A DNA stretch of 64,000 nt. Origin: an uncultured Alphaproteobacteria bacterium. GTDB lineage: Bacteria; Pseudomonadota; Alphaproteobacteria; HIMB59; GCA-002718135. Both the position numbers and the translations under genes were made by a program. The stretch is from contig CACEPG010000003.1 in assembly GCA_902561355.1 (NCBI GenBank), forward strand, positions 1-64,000. Direction: 5' to 3'. A model generated the notes under the pieces. The model was not told the origin of the DNA. It worked only from the letters and a program-made list of their open reading frames with translations, and made no database searches. This document shows, one piece after another, positions 56,199 to 64,000 of this stretch (position 1 is its first letter; each line of letters opens with the position of its first letter).

Positions 56199-57876
56199 AT
56201 ATAAAAGGTTTAATTTATCTAATTATCCCTTAAGATTACAAATATTTGTAATTAATTTGTTAATTGCATTATTTGGATTTTTATTTTTTATTTTTTTTAA
56301 TATTTATTTAATTCAAAATGATAAAAATTTAATCAATGATTTTGAATATACTGAACAAAATTTATTTAGTATAAAAAATTTTTTAGAAAAAAATTCTATT
56401 GCCCGGGTCCCACTTTTTGACGATACTTGTAAAAGAATTGATAAAAAAAACTGTAAAAATAAAAGTGAGTTAAAAAATACGCTTGAACTCTCGGAACCTG
56501 TTTTAGAGCCAAAAATTACTCAACAATATATTTTACAAAATTATCTAAATAAAATATTTAATGTTAAAATTTATAATGATGATTGGATCAAACTTGCTGA
56601 TACGCAAGATCTATATAGTTCATCAAATGTAGAGGAGTCTGATTTATCAGATTCTATAGAAAATAGCACAGGAATTTACCAAATATATAATGAATTTTAT
56701 CAAAATCTATTTAGAGAATATTATCTAAAATTTATTAAAAATAAATTTATTGATGAAGTTGAGAAACAAAAAAGTGATATTGTTAAAGTAGCCCAAACAA
56801 TTAAAACCAAAACTATTATTAAAAAAAAATTTATTGATTCTGATGAAAATATTTTTCAATTATTCTCTTCCCCAATAATATTTAATGAAAGCGTATATGG
56901 AGTTATTCTTATTTCTTATCCTTTATTAAATAACAAACAAACCCTCGGTATAATTTCTTTTAATCTATTTAATTTTTATATTCTTTTTGTTCTAGTGATG
57001 ATTTCTCTTTCATTCATATTTTCAAGAGGTTTAGTAAGCCCTATAAAAAAACTATCAAATCTAACTATTTTAGAAAGAGACAAGGTTTCTAATAAGAAAA
57101 TACAATATCCAAATAGGAAAGATGAAATAGGAATTCTATCAAAAGAAATACAAAACATGTCTTTAGATTTAAAATCTCAAATTTCGCAGCTAGAAAAATT
57201 TGCAGCAGATGTTTCTCATGAGTTAAAAAATCCATTAACAAGTCTTCAATCTGCAAGTGAGCTTTTGTTGAAAGATACGTTATCAGAAGAGAACAAAAAA
57301 TTATTAATTGATAATATAAATAAAGATATAAAAAGAATGAATCATTTAATCACCGATATATCTAACTTCACAAGAATTAAAGCTGAGGTCGAGTTGGCAA
57401 AAAATGAATTTATTAATATTAATGATTTTATTAAGGAAGTATCAAATTATTTCTCAGATAACTCTAAAAAAATAAAAATAATTGTTGAAGAAATTGATAA
57501 AAATTTTGTAATTTTAGCAAACAAAAGTAAGTTGCTTCAAGTATTTATTAATATAATTGATAATAGTATTTCAATTGCAAATAAAAATACTAAAATTTTA
57601 CTTCAAATAAATTCACATGATCAAAATCAAGTACAGGTAAAGATATATGATCAAGGAAAGGGCATTTCTTTAGATGATCGTGAAAGAATTTTTAATAGAT
57701 TTTATACTGATAGAGAGTTTGATAGAAATAATCACACAGGTTTAGGATTGTCCATAGCAAGAGAAATAATTCTATCTTTTAAAGGGTCTATACAATTAAC
57801 AGTTTCCGATAAAAATAATTATACAGGTGCTTGTTTTATAATAATTTTACCTGTAAGAACTCTAAACACAAACTAA
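56191..57876 (+). CDS. chvG: sensor histidine kinase, ChvG-like
   Basis: A 561-residue kinase. I start at GTG 56191 (MNKYKRFNLSNYPLRLQIF), which overlaps the chvI stop by 8 bases; a longer in-frame extension to 56149 lies wholly in chvI. Two membrane segments (about residues 14-36 and 255-285) flank a periplasmic domain, followed by HAMP, the H-box FAADVSHELKNPLTSLQSA (near-identical to ChvG) and a GHKL domain (DQGKGISLDDRERIFNRFYTD, GLGLSIAREI). It phosphorylates ChvI. The hprK-ptsM-ptsH genes that usually follow are absent: ahcY begins 27 bases later. Confidence 0.88.
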   Translation: MNKYKRFNLSNYPLRLQIFVINLLIALFGFLFFIFFNIYLIQNDKNLINDFEYTEQNLFSIKNFLEKNSIARVPLFDDTCKRIDKKNCKNKSELKNTLELSEPVLEPKITQQYILQNYLNKIFNVKIYNDDWIKLADTQDLYSSSNVEESDLSDSIENSTGIYQIYNEFYQNLFREYYLKFIKNKFIDEVEKQKSDIVKVAQTIKTKTIIKKKFIDSDENIFQLFSSPIIFNESVYGVILISYPLLNNKQTLGIISFNLFNFYILFVLVMISLSFIFSRGLVSPIKKLSNLTILERDKVSNKKIQYPNRKDEIGILSKEIQNMSLDLKSQISQLEKFAADVSHELKNPLTSLQSASELLLKDTLSEENKKLLIDNINKDIKRMNHLITDISNFTRIKAEVELAKNEFININDFIKEVSNYFSDNSKKIKIIVEEIDKNFVILANKSKLLQVFINIIDNSISIANKNTKILLQINSHDQNQVQVKIYDQGKGISLDDRERIFNRFYTDREFDRNNHTGLGLSIAREIILSFKGSIQLTVSDKNNYTGACFIIILPVRTLNTN

Positions 57877-57903
57877 ATTCAATTAAACAATATAGGAACC
57901 GAA

Positions 57904-59193
57904 ATGGCAGAAGATTTCAAAGTAAAGGATATCAGCTTAGCTGAGTGGGGTTTAAAAGAGATTGCTATAGCAGAAACAGAAATGCCAGGTTTAATGGCAA
58001 TTCGTGATGAATACAAAGATAAAAAACCATTGGAGGGAGCAAAAATTGTAGGATGTTTACATATGACAATACAAACTGCAGTTCTTATTGAAACATTGGT
58101 ACATCTTGGAGCATCTGTGAGATGGAGTTCCTGCAATATTTTCTCTACACAAGATCAAGCTGCAGCAGCCATTGCTTCAAAAAATATACCTGTCTTTGCT
58201 TGGAAAGGAATGAGTGAAGAAGAGTTTTGGTGGTGTATAGAAAAAACTCTTGAAGGTCCAAATAATTGGAAACCAAATATGATTTTAGATGATGGTGGTG
58301 ATGCAACTAAAATTATTCATGAAAAATATCCAGAGCTTTTAAACGATATTAAAGGTTTATCTGAAGAAACAACCACTGGCGTTCATCGATTAAAGGATAT
58401 GGAAAAAAAAGGTTTATTAAAAGTTCCTGCGATAAATGTTAACGATTCTGTAACTAAGTCTAAATTTGATAATTTATACGGTTGTAAAGAAAGTCTTGTT
58501 GATGGAATAAGAAGAGGTACAGATGTAATGATGGCTGGCAAAGTAGCAGTTGTAGCTGGATATGGTGATGTAGGCAAAGGTTCGGCGGCAAGTTTAAGAG
58601 GTGCAGGAGCTAGAGTTTGTGTAACAGAAATAGATCCTATAAATGCGTTACAAGCAGCCATGGAAGGTTATGAGGTAGTAACTATGGATGACGCATGTTC
58701 TTATGGTGATATATTTGTAACGGCTACCGGTAATCTTGATGTTATTACTATAGATCATATGAGAAAAATGCATGATAGAGCAATAGTTTGTAATATTGGT
58801 CATTTCGATAATGAAATTCAAACTGAAGCCTTGAGAAATTTAAAATCTGATGAAATTAAGCCGCAGGTTAATGAAATTGAATTTCCTGATGGAAAGAAAA
58901 TTTTGTTATTATCTGAAGGCAGATTAGTTAACCTAGGTAATGCTACTGGACACCCTAGTTTTGTAATGAGTGCCTCTTTTTCTAATCAAGTATTGGCACA
59001 AATTGAACTTTGGCATAATGCATCTGATTATGAAAATAAAGTTTATGTTTTACCAAAACATCTAGATGAAAAAGTAGCTTCTTTTCACCTTAAAAAAGTT
59101 GGAGCAAAACTAACAGAACTCACTGATAAACAAGCAGAATATATAGGTGTTGATAAAAAAGGACCATTTAAAGATAATACTTATAGATATTAA
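57904..59193 (+). CDS. ahcY: S-adenosylhomocysteine hydrolase
   Basis: A 429-residue enzyme that splits SAH into adenosine and homocysteine. NAD-binding motif [19 protein letters not shown], catalytic regions [21 protein letters not shown]-type and [10 protein letters not shown], and C-terminal [10 protein letters not shown] (the conserved K-Y pair) are intact. It lies next to metK, 9 bases apart, so SAM synthesis and SAH removal are co-transcribed. AGGAA lies before the start. Confidence 0.97.
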   Translation: MAEDFKVKDISLAEWGLKEIAIAETEMPGLMAIRDEYKDKKPLEGAKIVGCLHMTIQTAVLIETLVHLGASVRWSSCNIFSTQDQAAAAIASKNIPVFAWKGMSEEEFWWCIEKTLEGPNNWKPNMILDDGGDATKIIHEKYPELLNDIKGLSEETTTGVHRLKDMEKKGLLKVPAINVNDSVTKSKFDNLYGCKESLVDGIRRGTDVMMAGKVAVVAGYGDVGKGSAASLRGAGARVCVTEIDPINALQAAMEGYEVVTMDDACSYGDIFVTATGNLDVITIDHMRKMHDRAIVCNIGHFDNEIQTEALRNLKSDEIKPQVNEIEFPDGKKILLLSEGRLVNLGNATGHPSFVMSASFSNQVLAQIELWHNASDYENKVYVLPKHLDEKVASFHLKKVGAKLTELTDKQAEYIGVDKKGPFKDNTYRY

Positions 59194-59202
59194 GGAGGAA
59201 AA

Positions 59203-60372
59203 ATGAGTAGATCATATTTATTTACTAGTGAATCTGTATCTGAAGGACATCCAGATAAAGTTTGTGATAGAATATCAGATATGGTTGTTGATACATATTT
59301 ATCATCTGGTGATCCACAAACTCGAGTCGCATGTGAAACACTTACTACTACTAACAAAGTAGTTTTAGCTGGAGAAGTAAGAGGACCATCAATATCAAAA
59401 GATCAAATTATATCTCAAGTAAGAGATTGTATTAAGGATATTGGATATGAGCAAGATGGTTTTCATTGGCAAAATTGTGATGTTGATAGTTTTCTTCATG
59501 AACAATCATCAGATATCGCAATGGGAGTTGACTCTGGAATTGATAAAGAAGAGGGAGCTGGAGATCAAGGAATTATGTTTGGTTATGCTTGCCGTGATAC
59601 AGAAAGTTTAATGCCTGCGCCAATTCATTATTCTCATCAAATTTTGTATAAAATGGCGCAAGCAAGAAAAGATGGATCAGCTTCTGGTTTAGAACCAGAT
59701 TCAAAAAGTCAAGTAACTATGCTTTATGAGAATGGTAGACCAACTAAAGTTACCTCTTTAGTAATTTCATCACAACACAAAGAAGGATTATCTCCTGCAG
59801 ATGTAAAAGAAATTGTTAAACCTTATGTTTATGAATGTATACCAAGTGAATTAATTGAAGATCTTAAAGAGGAAGAATTTTATGTTAATCCTACTGGCAA
59901 TTTTGTAATTGGTGGCCCTGATGGTGATTCTGGTTTAACGGGTAGAAAAATTATTGTTGATACGTATGGAGGTGCAGCACCTCATGGAGGAGGAGCTTTT
60001 TCTGGTAAAGATCCATCTAAGGTTGATAGATCGGCTGCTTATGCAGCCAGATATTTAGCTAAGAATATTGTTGCAGCTGGTCTAGCTGATGAATGCACAA
60101 TTCAATTATCTTATGCAATAGGAGTTTCAAAACCATTATCAGTTTACGTAAATACTAATGGAACAAATAAAGTTGATGAACAAAAAATTGAAAAATCTGT
60201 TCAAGATTTATTTGATCTAAGTCCAAGAGGGATAAGAGAACATTTAAAATTAACTAATGCAATATATGTTCCAACCTCAGCTTACGGACATTTTGGGAGA
60301 AAGCCAACAGACCAAGGACATTTTTCTTGGGAAAAAACTGATTTGGCAGATTCATTAAAAAGTTTACTTTAA
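59203..60372 (+). CDS. metK: S-adenosylmethionine synthetase
   Basis: A 389-residue enzyme making SAM from methionine and ATP. Motifs [26 protein letters not shown] and [20 protein letters not shown] are intact. A strong ribosome site AAGGAGGA precedes the ATG. In many Alphaproteobacteria metK lies beside trmB; here it has moved to follow ahcY. No SAM or SAH riboswitch fits in the 9-base gap. Confidence 0.97.
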   Translation: MSRSYLFTSESVSEGHPDKVCDRISDMVVDTYLSSGDPQTRVACETLTTTNKVVLAGEVRGPSISKDQIISQVRDCIKDIGYEQDGFHWQNCDVDSFLHEQSSDIAMGVDSGIDKEEGAGDQGIMFGYACRDTESLMPAPIHYSHQILYKMAQARKDGSASGLEPDSKSQVTMLYENGRPTKVTSLVISSQHKEGLSPADVKEIVKPYVYECIPSELIEDLKEEEFYVNPTGNFVIGGPDGDSGLTGRKIIVDTYGGAAPHGGGAFSGKDPSKVDRSAAYAARYLAKNIVAAGLADECTIQLSYAIGVSKPLSVYVNTNGTNKVDEQKIEKSVQDLFDLSPRGIREHLKLTNAIYVPTSAYGHFGRKPTDQGHFSWEKTDLADSLKSLL

Positions 60373-60374
60373 AT

Positions 60375-60821
60375 TTGAAGGAAGAAACTCTCACTTTAGA
60401 TTTAACAGGTTTAGAACATTTTTGTGAAGATTTATCCTTAAGAGTAAAAGTAGGAGACATTATTTGTTTATTTGGTGAATTAGGTTCAGGCAAAACAACA
60501 TTTGCAAGAAATCTAATTAACTCAATTTACAAAAGAAATGAATTAGAAAAACCACTTTTTATAAAAAGTCCATCTTTTCCTATCCTACTAACTTATCAAG
60601 TGAATAATTTTGAAATTTATCACTATGATTTATATCGTATTCAAAAAAGTAGTGAATTGTCTGAAATAAACATTTTTGAGCAATTACATAATACAATTAC
60701 TCTTATAGAATGGCCTGAAATTATTTTAGATTCTTTGAAAGATTATAATTTTTATTCTATAAATTTAACAATCGCTAATAAAGATCAAAGAAACATAAAA
60801 CATAATTTGTTTTTTAATTAA
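60375..60821 (+). CDS. tsaE: TsaE, ATPase of the tRNA t6A37 complex
   Basis: A 148-residue P-loop protein with Walker A GELGSGKTTFARNLI, then SPSFPILLTYQ and HYDLYRI, the TsaE motifs. It is required for TsaBD turnover in t6A synthesis (tsaB is at 16587). The start is TTG at 60375, two bases after the metK stop. It is followed one base later by the amgK-like gene, a linkage usual in Alphaproteobacteria. Confidence 0.92.
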   Translation: MKEETLTLDLTGLEHFCEDLSLRVKVGDIICLFGELGSGKTTFARNLINSIYKRNELEKPLFIKSPSFPILLTYQVNNFEIYHYDLYRIQKSSELSEINIFEQLHNTITLIEWPEIILDSLKDYNFYSINLTIANKDQRNIKHNLFFN

Positions 60822-60822
60822 A

Positions 60823-61746
60823 ATGAAATTTAATTTAGATAATCTGTATCAAATTGAAAGTGGCGCATCTCATAAAAAAATTTATCGATTTAAAAATCAA
60901 AATAAAGGAAAAGTAGTTGTAGATTTTTCCTATAATCACGAGGATTACTTAGCTTTTTTAGAAGTTAACAATTTTTTATCAAGTATAAATATATCTGTTC
61001 CTAAAATATTTGATGCTGATCATACTAAAAATATAATTTTTATGGAAGATTTTGGTGATATTAGATATGATAAATTAATAAATAGCATTTATTTAAAAGA
61101 AATTTTGATAAATGCTGTAAATTCCTTAATAGAAATTCAAAATACACAAAAACCAATAATAAATAATATTTTAAAACAATATGACTTTTCTGCTTTTAAA
61201 ATAGAGATAGCTGAATTTGTTGATTTCTATTTCCCTATAAACAATATTTCTAATGATATAGCTCATGAATTCTTTAATATATGGAGTCAAGAATTTAAGA
61301 ATATAAATTTTAAATTTGATTCTTTTGTTCATAAAGATTTTGAACTAATCAATTTAATGTATCTCCCAAAAAGAAATGATCATTTAAAGTGTGGAATACT
61401 TGATTTTCAAAATGCATGTATCGGTTTTTCTGGATGGGATCTTTTTTCTCTTCTTGAAAATCCAAGAATATATTTTGATGATAAATATAATGACGAATTG
61501 TTAAAATATTTTTTTAGCAAAACTAAACAAAATATTCCTTTTAATGAATTTTTTTTTCAATATTACTTTCTTAATACGGCAAGACAAACAAGAATTATTG
61601 GCAGATGGATAAATTTAGATAAAAAAAATAAAAATAATTATTATTCAAATTATCTTAATGTGACACTTAAAAGACTTAAAAAAAGTTTATTTAAACTTCA
61701 AAATAAAAAATTATCTAAATTATATGATACAATAATAGTTAAATGA
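60823..61746 (+). CDS. amgK: aminoglycoside phosphotransferase-fold sugar kinase, AmgK-like
   Basis: A 307-residue APH-family kinase. The catalytic loop HKDFELIN (H-x-D-x4-N) and metal motif GILDFQNACIGFSGWDLFSLL are present. AmgK phosphorylates the anomeric position of N-acetylmuramate or GlcNAc for muropeptide recycling. Assignment rests on the pairing with the MurU-like gene, which overlaps by 4 bases, and on the tsaE-amgK-murU order seen in related genomes. The family call is firm and the substrate is inferred. Confidence 0.78.
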   Translation: MKFNLDNLYQIESGASHKKIYRFKNQNKGKVVVDFSYNHEDYLAFLEVNNFLSSINISVPKIFDADHTKNIIFMEDFGDIRYDKLINSIYLKEILINAVNSLIEIQNTQKPIINNILKQYDFSAFKIEIAEFVDFYFPINNISNDIAHEFFNIWSQEFKNINFKFDSFVHKDFELINLMYLPKRNDHLKCGILDFQNACIGFSGWDLFSLLENPRIYFDDKYNDELLKYFFSKTKQNIPFNEFFFQYYFLNTARQTRIIGRWINLDKKNKNNYYSNYLNVTLKRLKKSLFKLQNKKLSKLYDTIIVK

Positions 61747-62441
61747 CTAGCTTCAATTTAATGATACTGGCTGCAGGATATGGAAAGCGAATGAAAAATT
61801 TAACTGATTCAAAACCTAAACCTTTATTGAAAATAAATAATAAAGAACTTCTTCGACATAATATTGATTTTTTTTTAACCATAGGGTGTAAAAAAATAGT
61901 AATTAACACTCATTATTTGCATGATCAAATTCAAACTTTTATTAAAGAGTATTATGCAGATAAAAATATTCAATTAACTTATGAACCAAATTTATTAAAT
62001 ACAGGCGGAGGGATTAAGAATGCATTAAATTTGTTAGAAGGTAAAAATTTTTTAGTTACTAATGCAGATATTTTGTGGAAAGAAGAAAATAAAAAAGATG
62101 TATTAAATTTTATTAGAAATCATGAAAAAATAGAAACATGTAAATTATTACTTGCTAAAGCTGTTAATTTCAGAGGTTTAAAAAAAATAACAGGTGATTT
62201 TAAATTGGAAAATAAGCTTATTAAAAGATGGGAAAAAAATGATCCACAATTATATTATACTGGTTTACAAATAATTAACCCTCGTATTTTTGATTTAATA
62301 GAAGAAAGATCTTTTTCACTTAATAAACTTTGGGATATACTTATTGCTAATAAAAATATTCGAGGTAAAATATTAATTTCTAATATTGCTCATATTGGAG
62401 ATATAAACGCATTTAATCAAATTAAGGATATTGAGACTTGA
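61743..62441 (+). CDS. murU: sugar nucleotidyltransferase, MurU-like
   Basis: A 232-residue nucleotidyltransferase. The NTP-binding signature is LAAGYGKRMKNLTDSKPKPL, followed by TGGGIKNAL and NADILW (metal-binding aspartate). MurU makes UDP-MurNAc from MurNAc-1-phosphate, bypassing de novo synthesis. It starts in an ATGA overlap with the amgK-like gene. The addB-addA genes that often follow in Alphaproteobacteria are absent; trxA is next. Confidence 0.8.
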   Translation: MTSFNLMILAAGYGKRMKNLTDSKPKPLLKINNKELLRHNIDFFLTIGCKKIVINTHYLHDQIQTFIKEYYADKNIQLTYEPNLLNTGGGIKNALNLLEGKNFLVTNADILWKEENKKDVLNFIRNHEKIETCKLLLAKAVNFRGLKKITGDFKLENKLIKRWEKNDPQLYYTGLQIINPRIFDLIEERSFSLNKLWDILIANKNIRGKILISNIAHIGDINAFNQIKDIET

Positions 62442-62471
62442 ATATATTCTTAAAGTGCTTACTTTGATTTT

Positions 62472-62792
62472 ATGAGTACACAAATAATAACTGATAGCAG
62501 CTTTGATGAAGAGATTAAAAATTCAAAATTGCCTATATTAGTAGATTTTTGGGCAGAATGGTGCGGTCCATGCAAGATAATAGGACCAATATTGGAAGAA
62601 ATCGCTTTAGAACAAGAGTCAAAAATTAAAATATTAAAACTTAATATTGATGATAATCCTGATACTCCTCAAAAATTTGGAGTGAGAGGTATACCAACTT
62701 TAATGATTTTTAAAGAAGGTAAATTAATTGATTCTAAGATTGGTAGTCTCCCAAAAACTGCACTAGAAGCATGGATACAGTCTAACTTATAA
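62472..62792 (+). CDS. trxA: thioredoxin
   Basis: A 106-residue thioredoxin with the active site WAEWCGPCK (C31, C34), cis-proline motif GIPTLMIF and normal length. It is a general disulfide reductant, including for ribonucleotide reductase. It lies 30 bases after the murU-like gene and overlaps the 3' end of the convergent folC by 6 bases. Confidence 0.96.
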   Translation: MSTQIITDSSFDEEIKNSKLPILVDFWAEWCGPCKIIGPILEEIALEQESKIKILKLNIDDNPDTPQKFGVRGIPTLMIFKEGKLIDSKIGSLPKTALEAWIQSNL

Positions 62793-64000
62793 AATCTTTT
62801 CTCTTACTTTTCCAACAAGATATAAAGAACCGGTTATAAGTACATTTTTTTTATTAGAATGAAAAATGTAATACAAAGCATCATTAATGCTTTTTTTATT
62901 AACACATTCTAATGATATTGTTTTACAATAATTATTTATCTCTTCAACAGTAAATGCATTTTTTTCTTTTGGTATTCTAACAGCTACAACTTTTGATACA
63001 TTGTTACTTATTGTTTTCAAAAATTCATAGATTGGTTTATTATTCAACATACCAAACAAAACTATAGGTTTAATTTTTTTTTCTTTTAAAAATAAATTAA
63101 GTTTTTCTGCACCACCAATATTATGAGATCCATCAAGAATTATTTTTTTATTATTTAAATTAACAAACTCCAACCTGCCTGGCCAAATAGTTGTTTTAAT
63201 ACTTTTGTTAAATTTTTTTTCATTAATCTTAAAACCGTTAGATTGTAAAATCATTGCAGATGCTAATGCGGTACTAGCATTTTCTAACTGATGATTTCCT
63301 AATAATCTGGGTTTATCAAAATTAAATTTTTTGTTTTTATATCTAAATAAAAATTTAGATGATTGATTTTCATAAAAATTAAAATGTTTTTTAAAATAAA
63401 AGACATTATTATTTTTTTTCAACTTTGAATAAATAATTTTGTTAACTTCTGATTTTTGCTTAGCAATCAAAATATTATTACTATAGTTTGTTATGCCCAA
63501 TTTTTCTTTCGTAATTTTTTTCAGTGTTTTTCCTAAAAATTCTTGATGATCAATACTAATTGAAGTTATAATACTTAATTCTTTTTTTGTTATTACGTTT
63601 GTTGCATCTAATCTACCGCCTAAACCTGTTTCCAGTAATAAAAAGTCTGCTTTATTTTTTGAAAATAATAAAAATGCTGCTGCTGTTGTGATTTCAAAAA
63701 ATGTAATAGGTTTATTTTTATTAATTTTTTTTATAAGTTTAAGAGTATTGTGAAGTTTGTTTGTGTTAATTTCTTTGTTATTGATAATAATTCTTTCATT
63801 AAACCTATTCAAATGTGGTGAAATATAAGCATGGCAAGAATATTTATTATTTTTAAGTATATTTTGTAAGAAGCTAAGAGTAGAGCCTTTTCCATTTGTC
63901 CCTGCAATATGTATGGTTGTAGGCAAGTTCAAATGAGGGTCACCTAGTTTTTTTAGTAAAATTTTTAATCTATCTAATGAAAGATCTATATATTTTGGAT
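62787..64000 (-). CDS. folC: folylpolyglutamate synthase/dihydrofolate synthase, partial (runs off right edge)
   Basis: At least 404 codons of a Mur-ligase-fold enzyme. The ATP loop is IHIAGTNGKGSTLSFLQNIL, followed by FFEITTAAAFLLFSKNKADF, LLETGLGGRLDATN and LDGSHNIGGAEKL. The frame stays open past the internal TTG near 63932 up to the window edge and reads PKYIDLSLDRLKILLKKLGD before LNLPTTIHIAG, the normal FolC N-terminal region, so the true start is beyond 64000. It adds glutamate to folates. trxA-folC linkage is typical of Alphaproteobacteria. Confidence 0.94.
   Translation of the reverse strand, partial: PKYIDLSLDRLKILLKKLGDPHLNLPTTIHIAGTNGKGSTLSFLQNILKNNKYSCHAYISPHLNRFNERIIINNKEINTNKLHNTLKLIKKINKNKPITFFEITTAAAFLLFSKNKADFLLLETGLGGRLDATNVITKKELSIITSISIDHQEFLGKTLKKITKEKLGITNYSNNILIAKQKSEVNKIIYSKLKKNNNVFYFKKHFNFYENQSSKFLFRYKNKKFNFDKPRLLGNHQLENASTALASAMILQSNGFKINEKKFNKSIKTTIWPGRLEFVNLNNKKIILDGSHNIGGAEKLNLFLKEKKIKPIVLFGMLNNKPIYEFLKTISNNVSKVVAVRIPKEKNAFTVEEINNYCKTISLECVNKKSINDALYYIFHSNKKNVLITGSLYLVGKVREKIL

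Overview
The window is a 64 kb, very AT-rich, gene-dense chromosomal segment. It most likely comes from a streamlined marine alphaproteobacterium of the SAR11/HIMB59 kind. Three things suggest this: the base composition, the very short or overlapping intergenic spaces, and gene neighbourhoods that are typical of Alphaproteobacteria (murJ-trpS-nfu; tsaB-rimI-miaB-phoH-ybeY-corC-lnt; nusA-infB-rbfA-truB-rpsO-pnp; fabA-fabB-fabI; ubiE/mutM-rpsT-dnaA; regB-regA; chvI-chvG-ahcY; tsaE-amgK-murU-trxA-folC). I see no rRNA, tRNA, CRISPR array, insertion sequence or prophage. The lineage call is inference.

Positions 1-10325 look like a phosphorus (phosphonate) acquisition island. Two complete or near-complete ABC importers of the Fe3+-type fold match, in gene content and sequence style, the putative 2-aminoethylphosphonate transporters (PhnS2/T2/U2). 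They flank an HD-domain oxygenase with all the PhnZ iron ligands at PhnZ spacing and an EamA-like membrane protein of the phosphonate-associated type. A dual-specificity-type phosphatase gene follows, then a PiT phosphate permease with its DUF47 (PhoU-like) partner. Upstream of both binding-protein genes and of the DUF47-pit operon I find 7-bp repeats at an exact 11-bp period, which is the architecture of a PhoB (Pho) box. No PhnY-type dioxygenase is in the window; it could lie left of position 1.

Positions 10395-16586 carry a small membrane protein, a SET-domain methyltransferase, murJ, trpS, an Nfu-type Fe-S carrier, a Bax-like glucosaminidase and a polysaccharide deacetylase. Positions 16587-31656 are a long plus-strand series: tRNA modification (tsaB, miaB, trmB, truB), ribosome maturation (rimI, ybeY, rbfA), lipoprotein maturation (lnt), translation and RNA turnover (nusA, infB, rpsO, pnp) and a glycerophosphodiesterase. 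A strong intrinsic terminator sits only 10 bases before the nusA start, which suggests attenuation.

Positions 31657-35721 (minus) hold the unsaturated fatty acid genes fabA-fabB-fabI, a MoeB/ThiF-like enzyme and ubiE. Positions 35727-44872 (plus) hold mutM (without zinc-finger cysteines), rpsT, dnaA, dnaN, recF, gyrB and the redox two-component pair regB-regA. Positions 44856-48285 are a cell-surface block: a glycosyltransferase with an unusual repeated membrane tail, an O-antigen-ligase-like protein and an ABC-2 type ATPase. polA (plus) is followed by a 39-codon basic ORF resembling ArfA. The nrdA-nrdB-grx operon (minus) has an excellent NrdR box in its promoter.

Positions 55485-64000 hold chvI-chvG, ahcY-metK (methyl cycle), tsaE, the amgK/murU muropeptide-recycling pair, trxA and, on the minus strand, a folC gene that runs off the right edge. 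Compared with the usual alphaproteobacterial order, several genes are missing from their expected places (fur, rimP, ylxR, hprK/ptsM/ptsH, addAB) and metK has moved beside ahcY.
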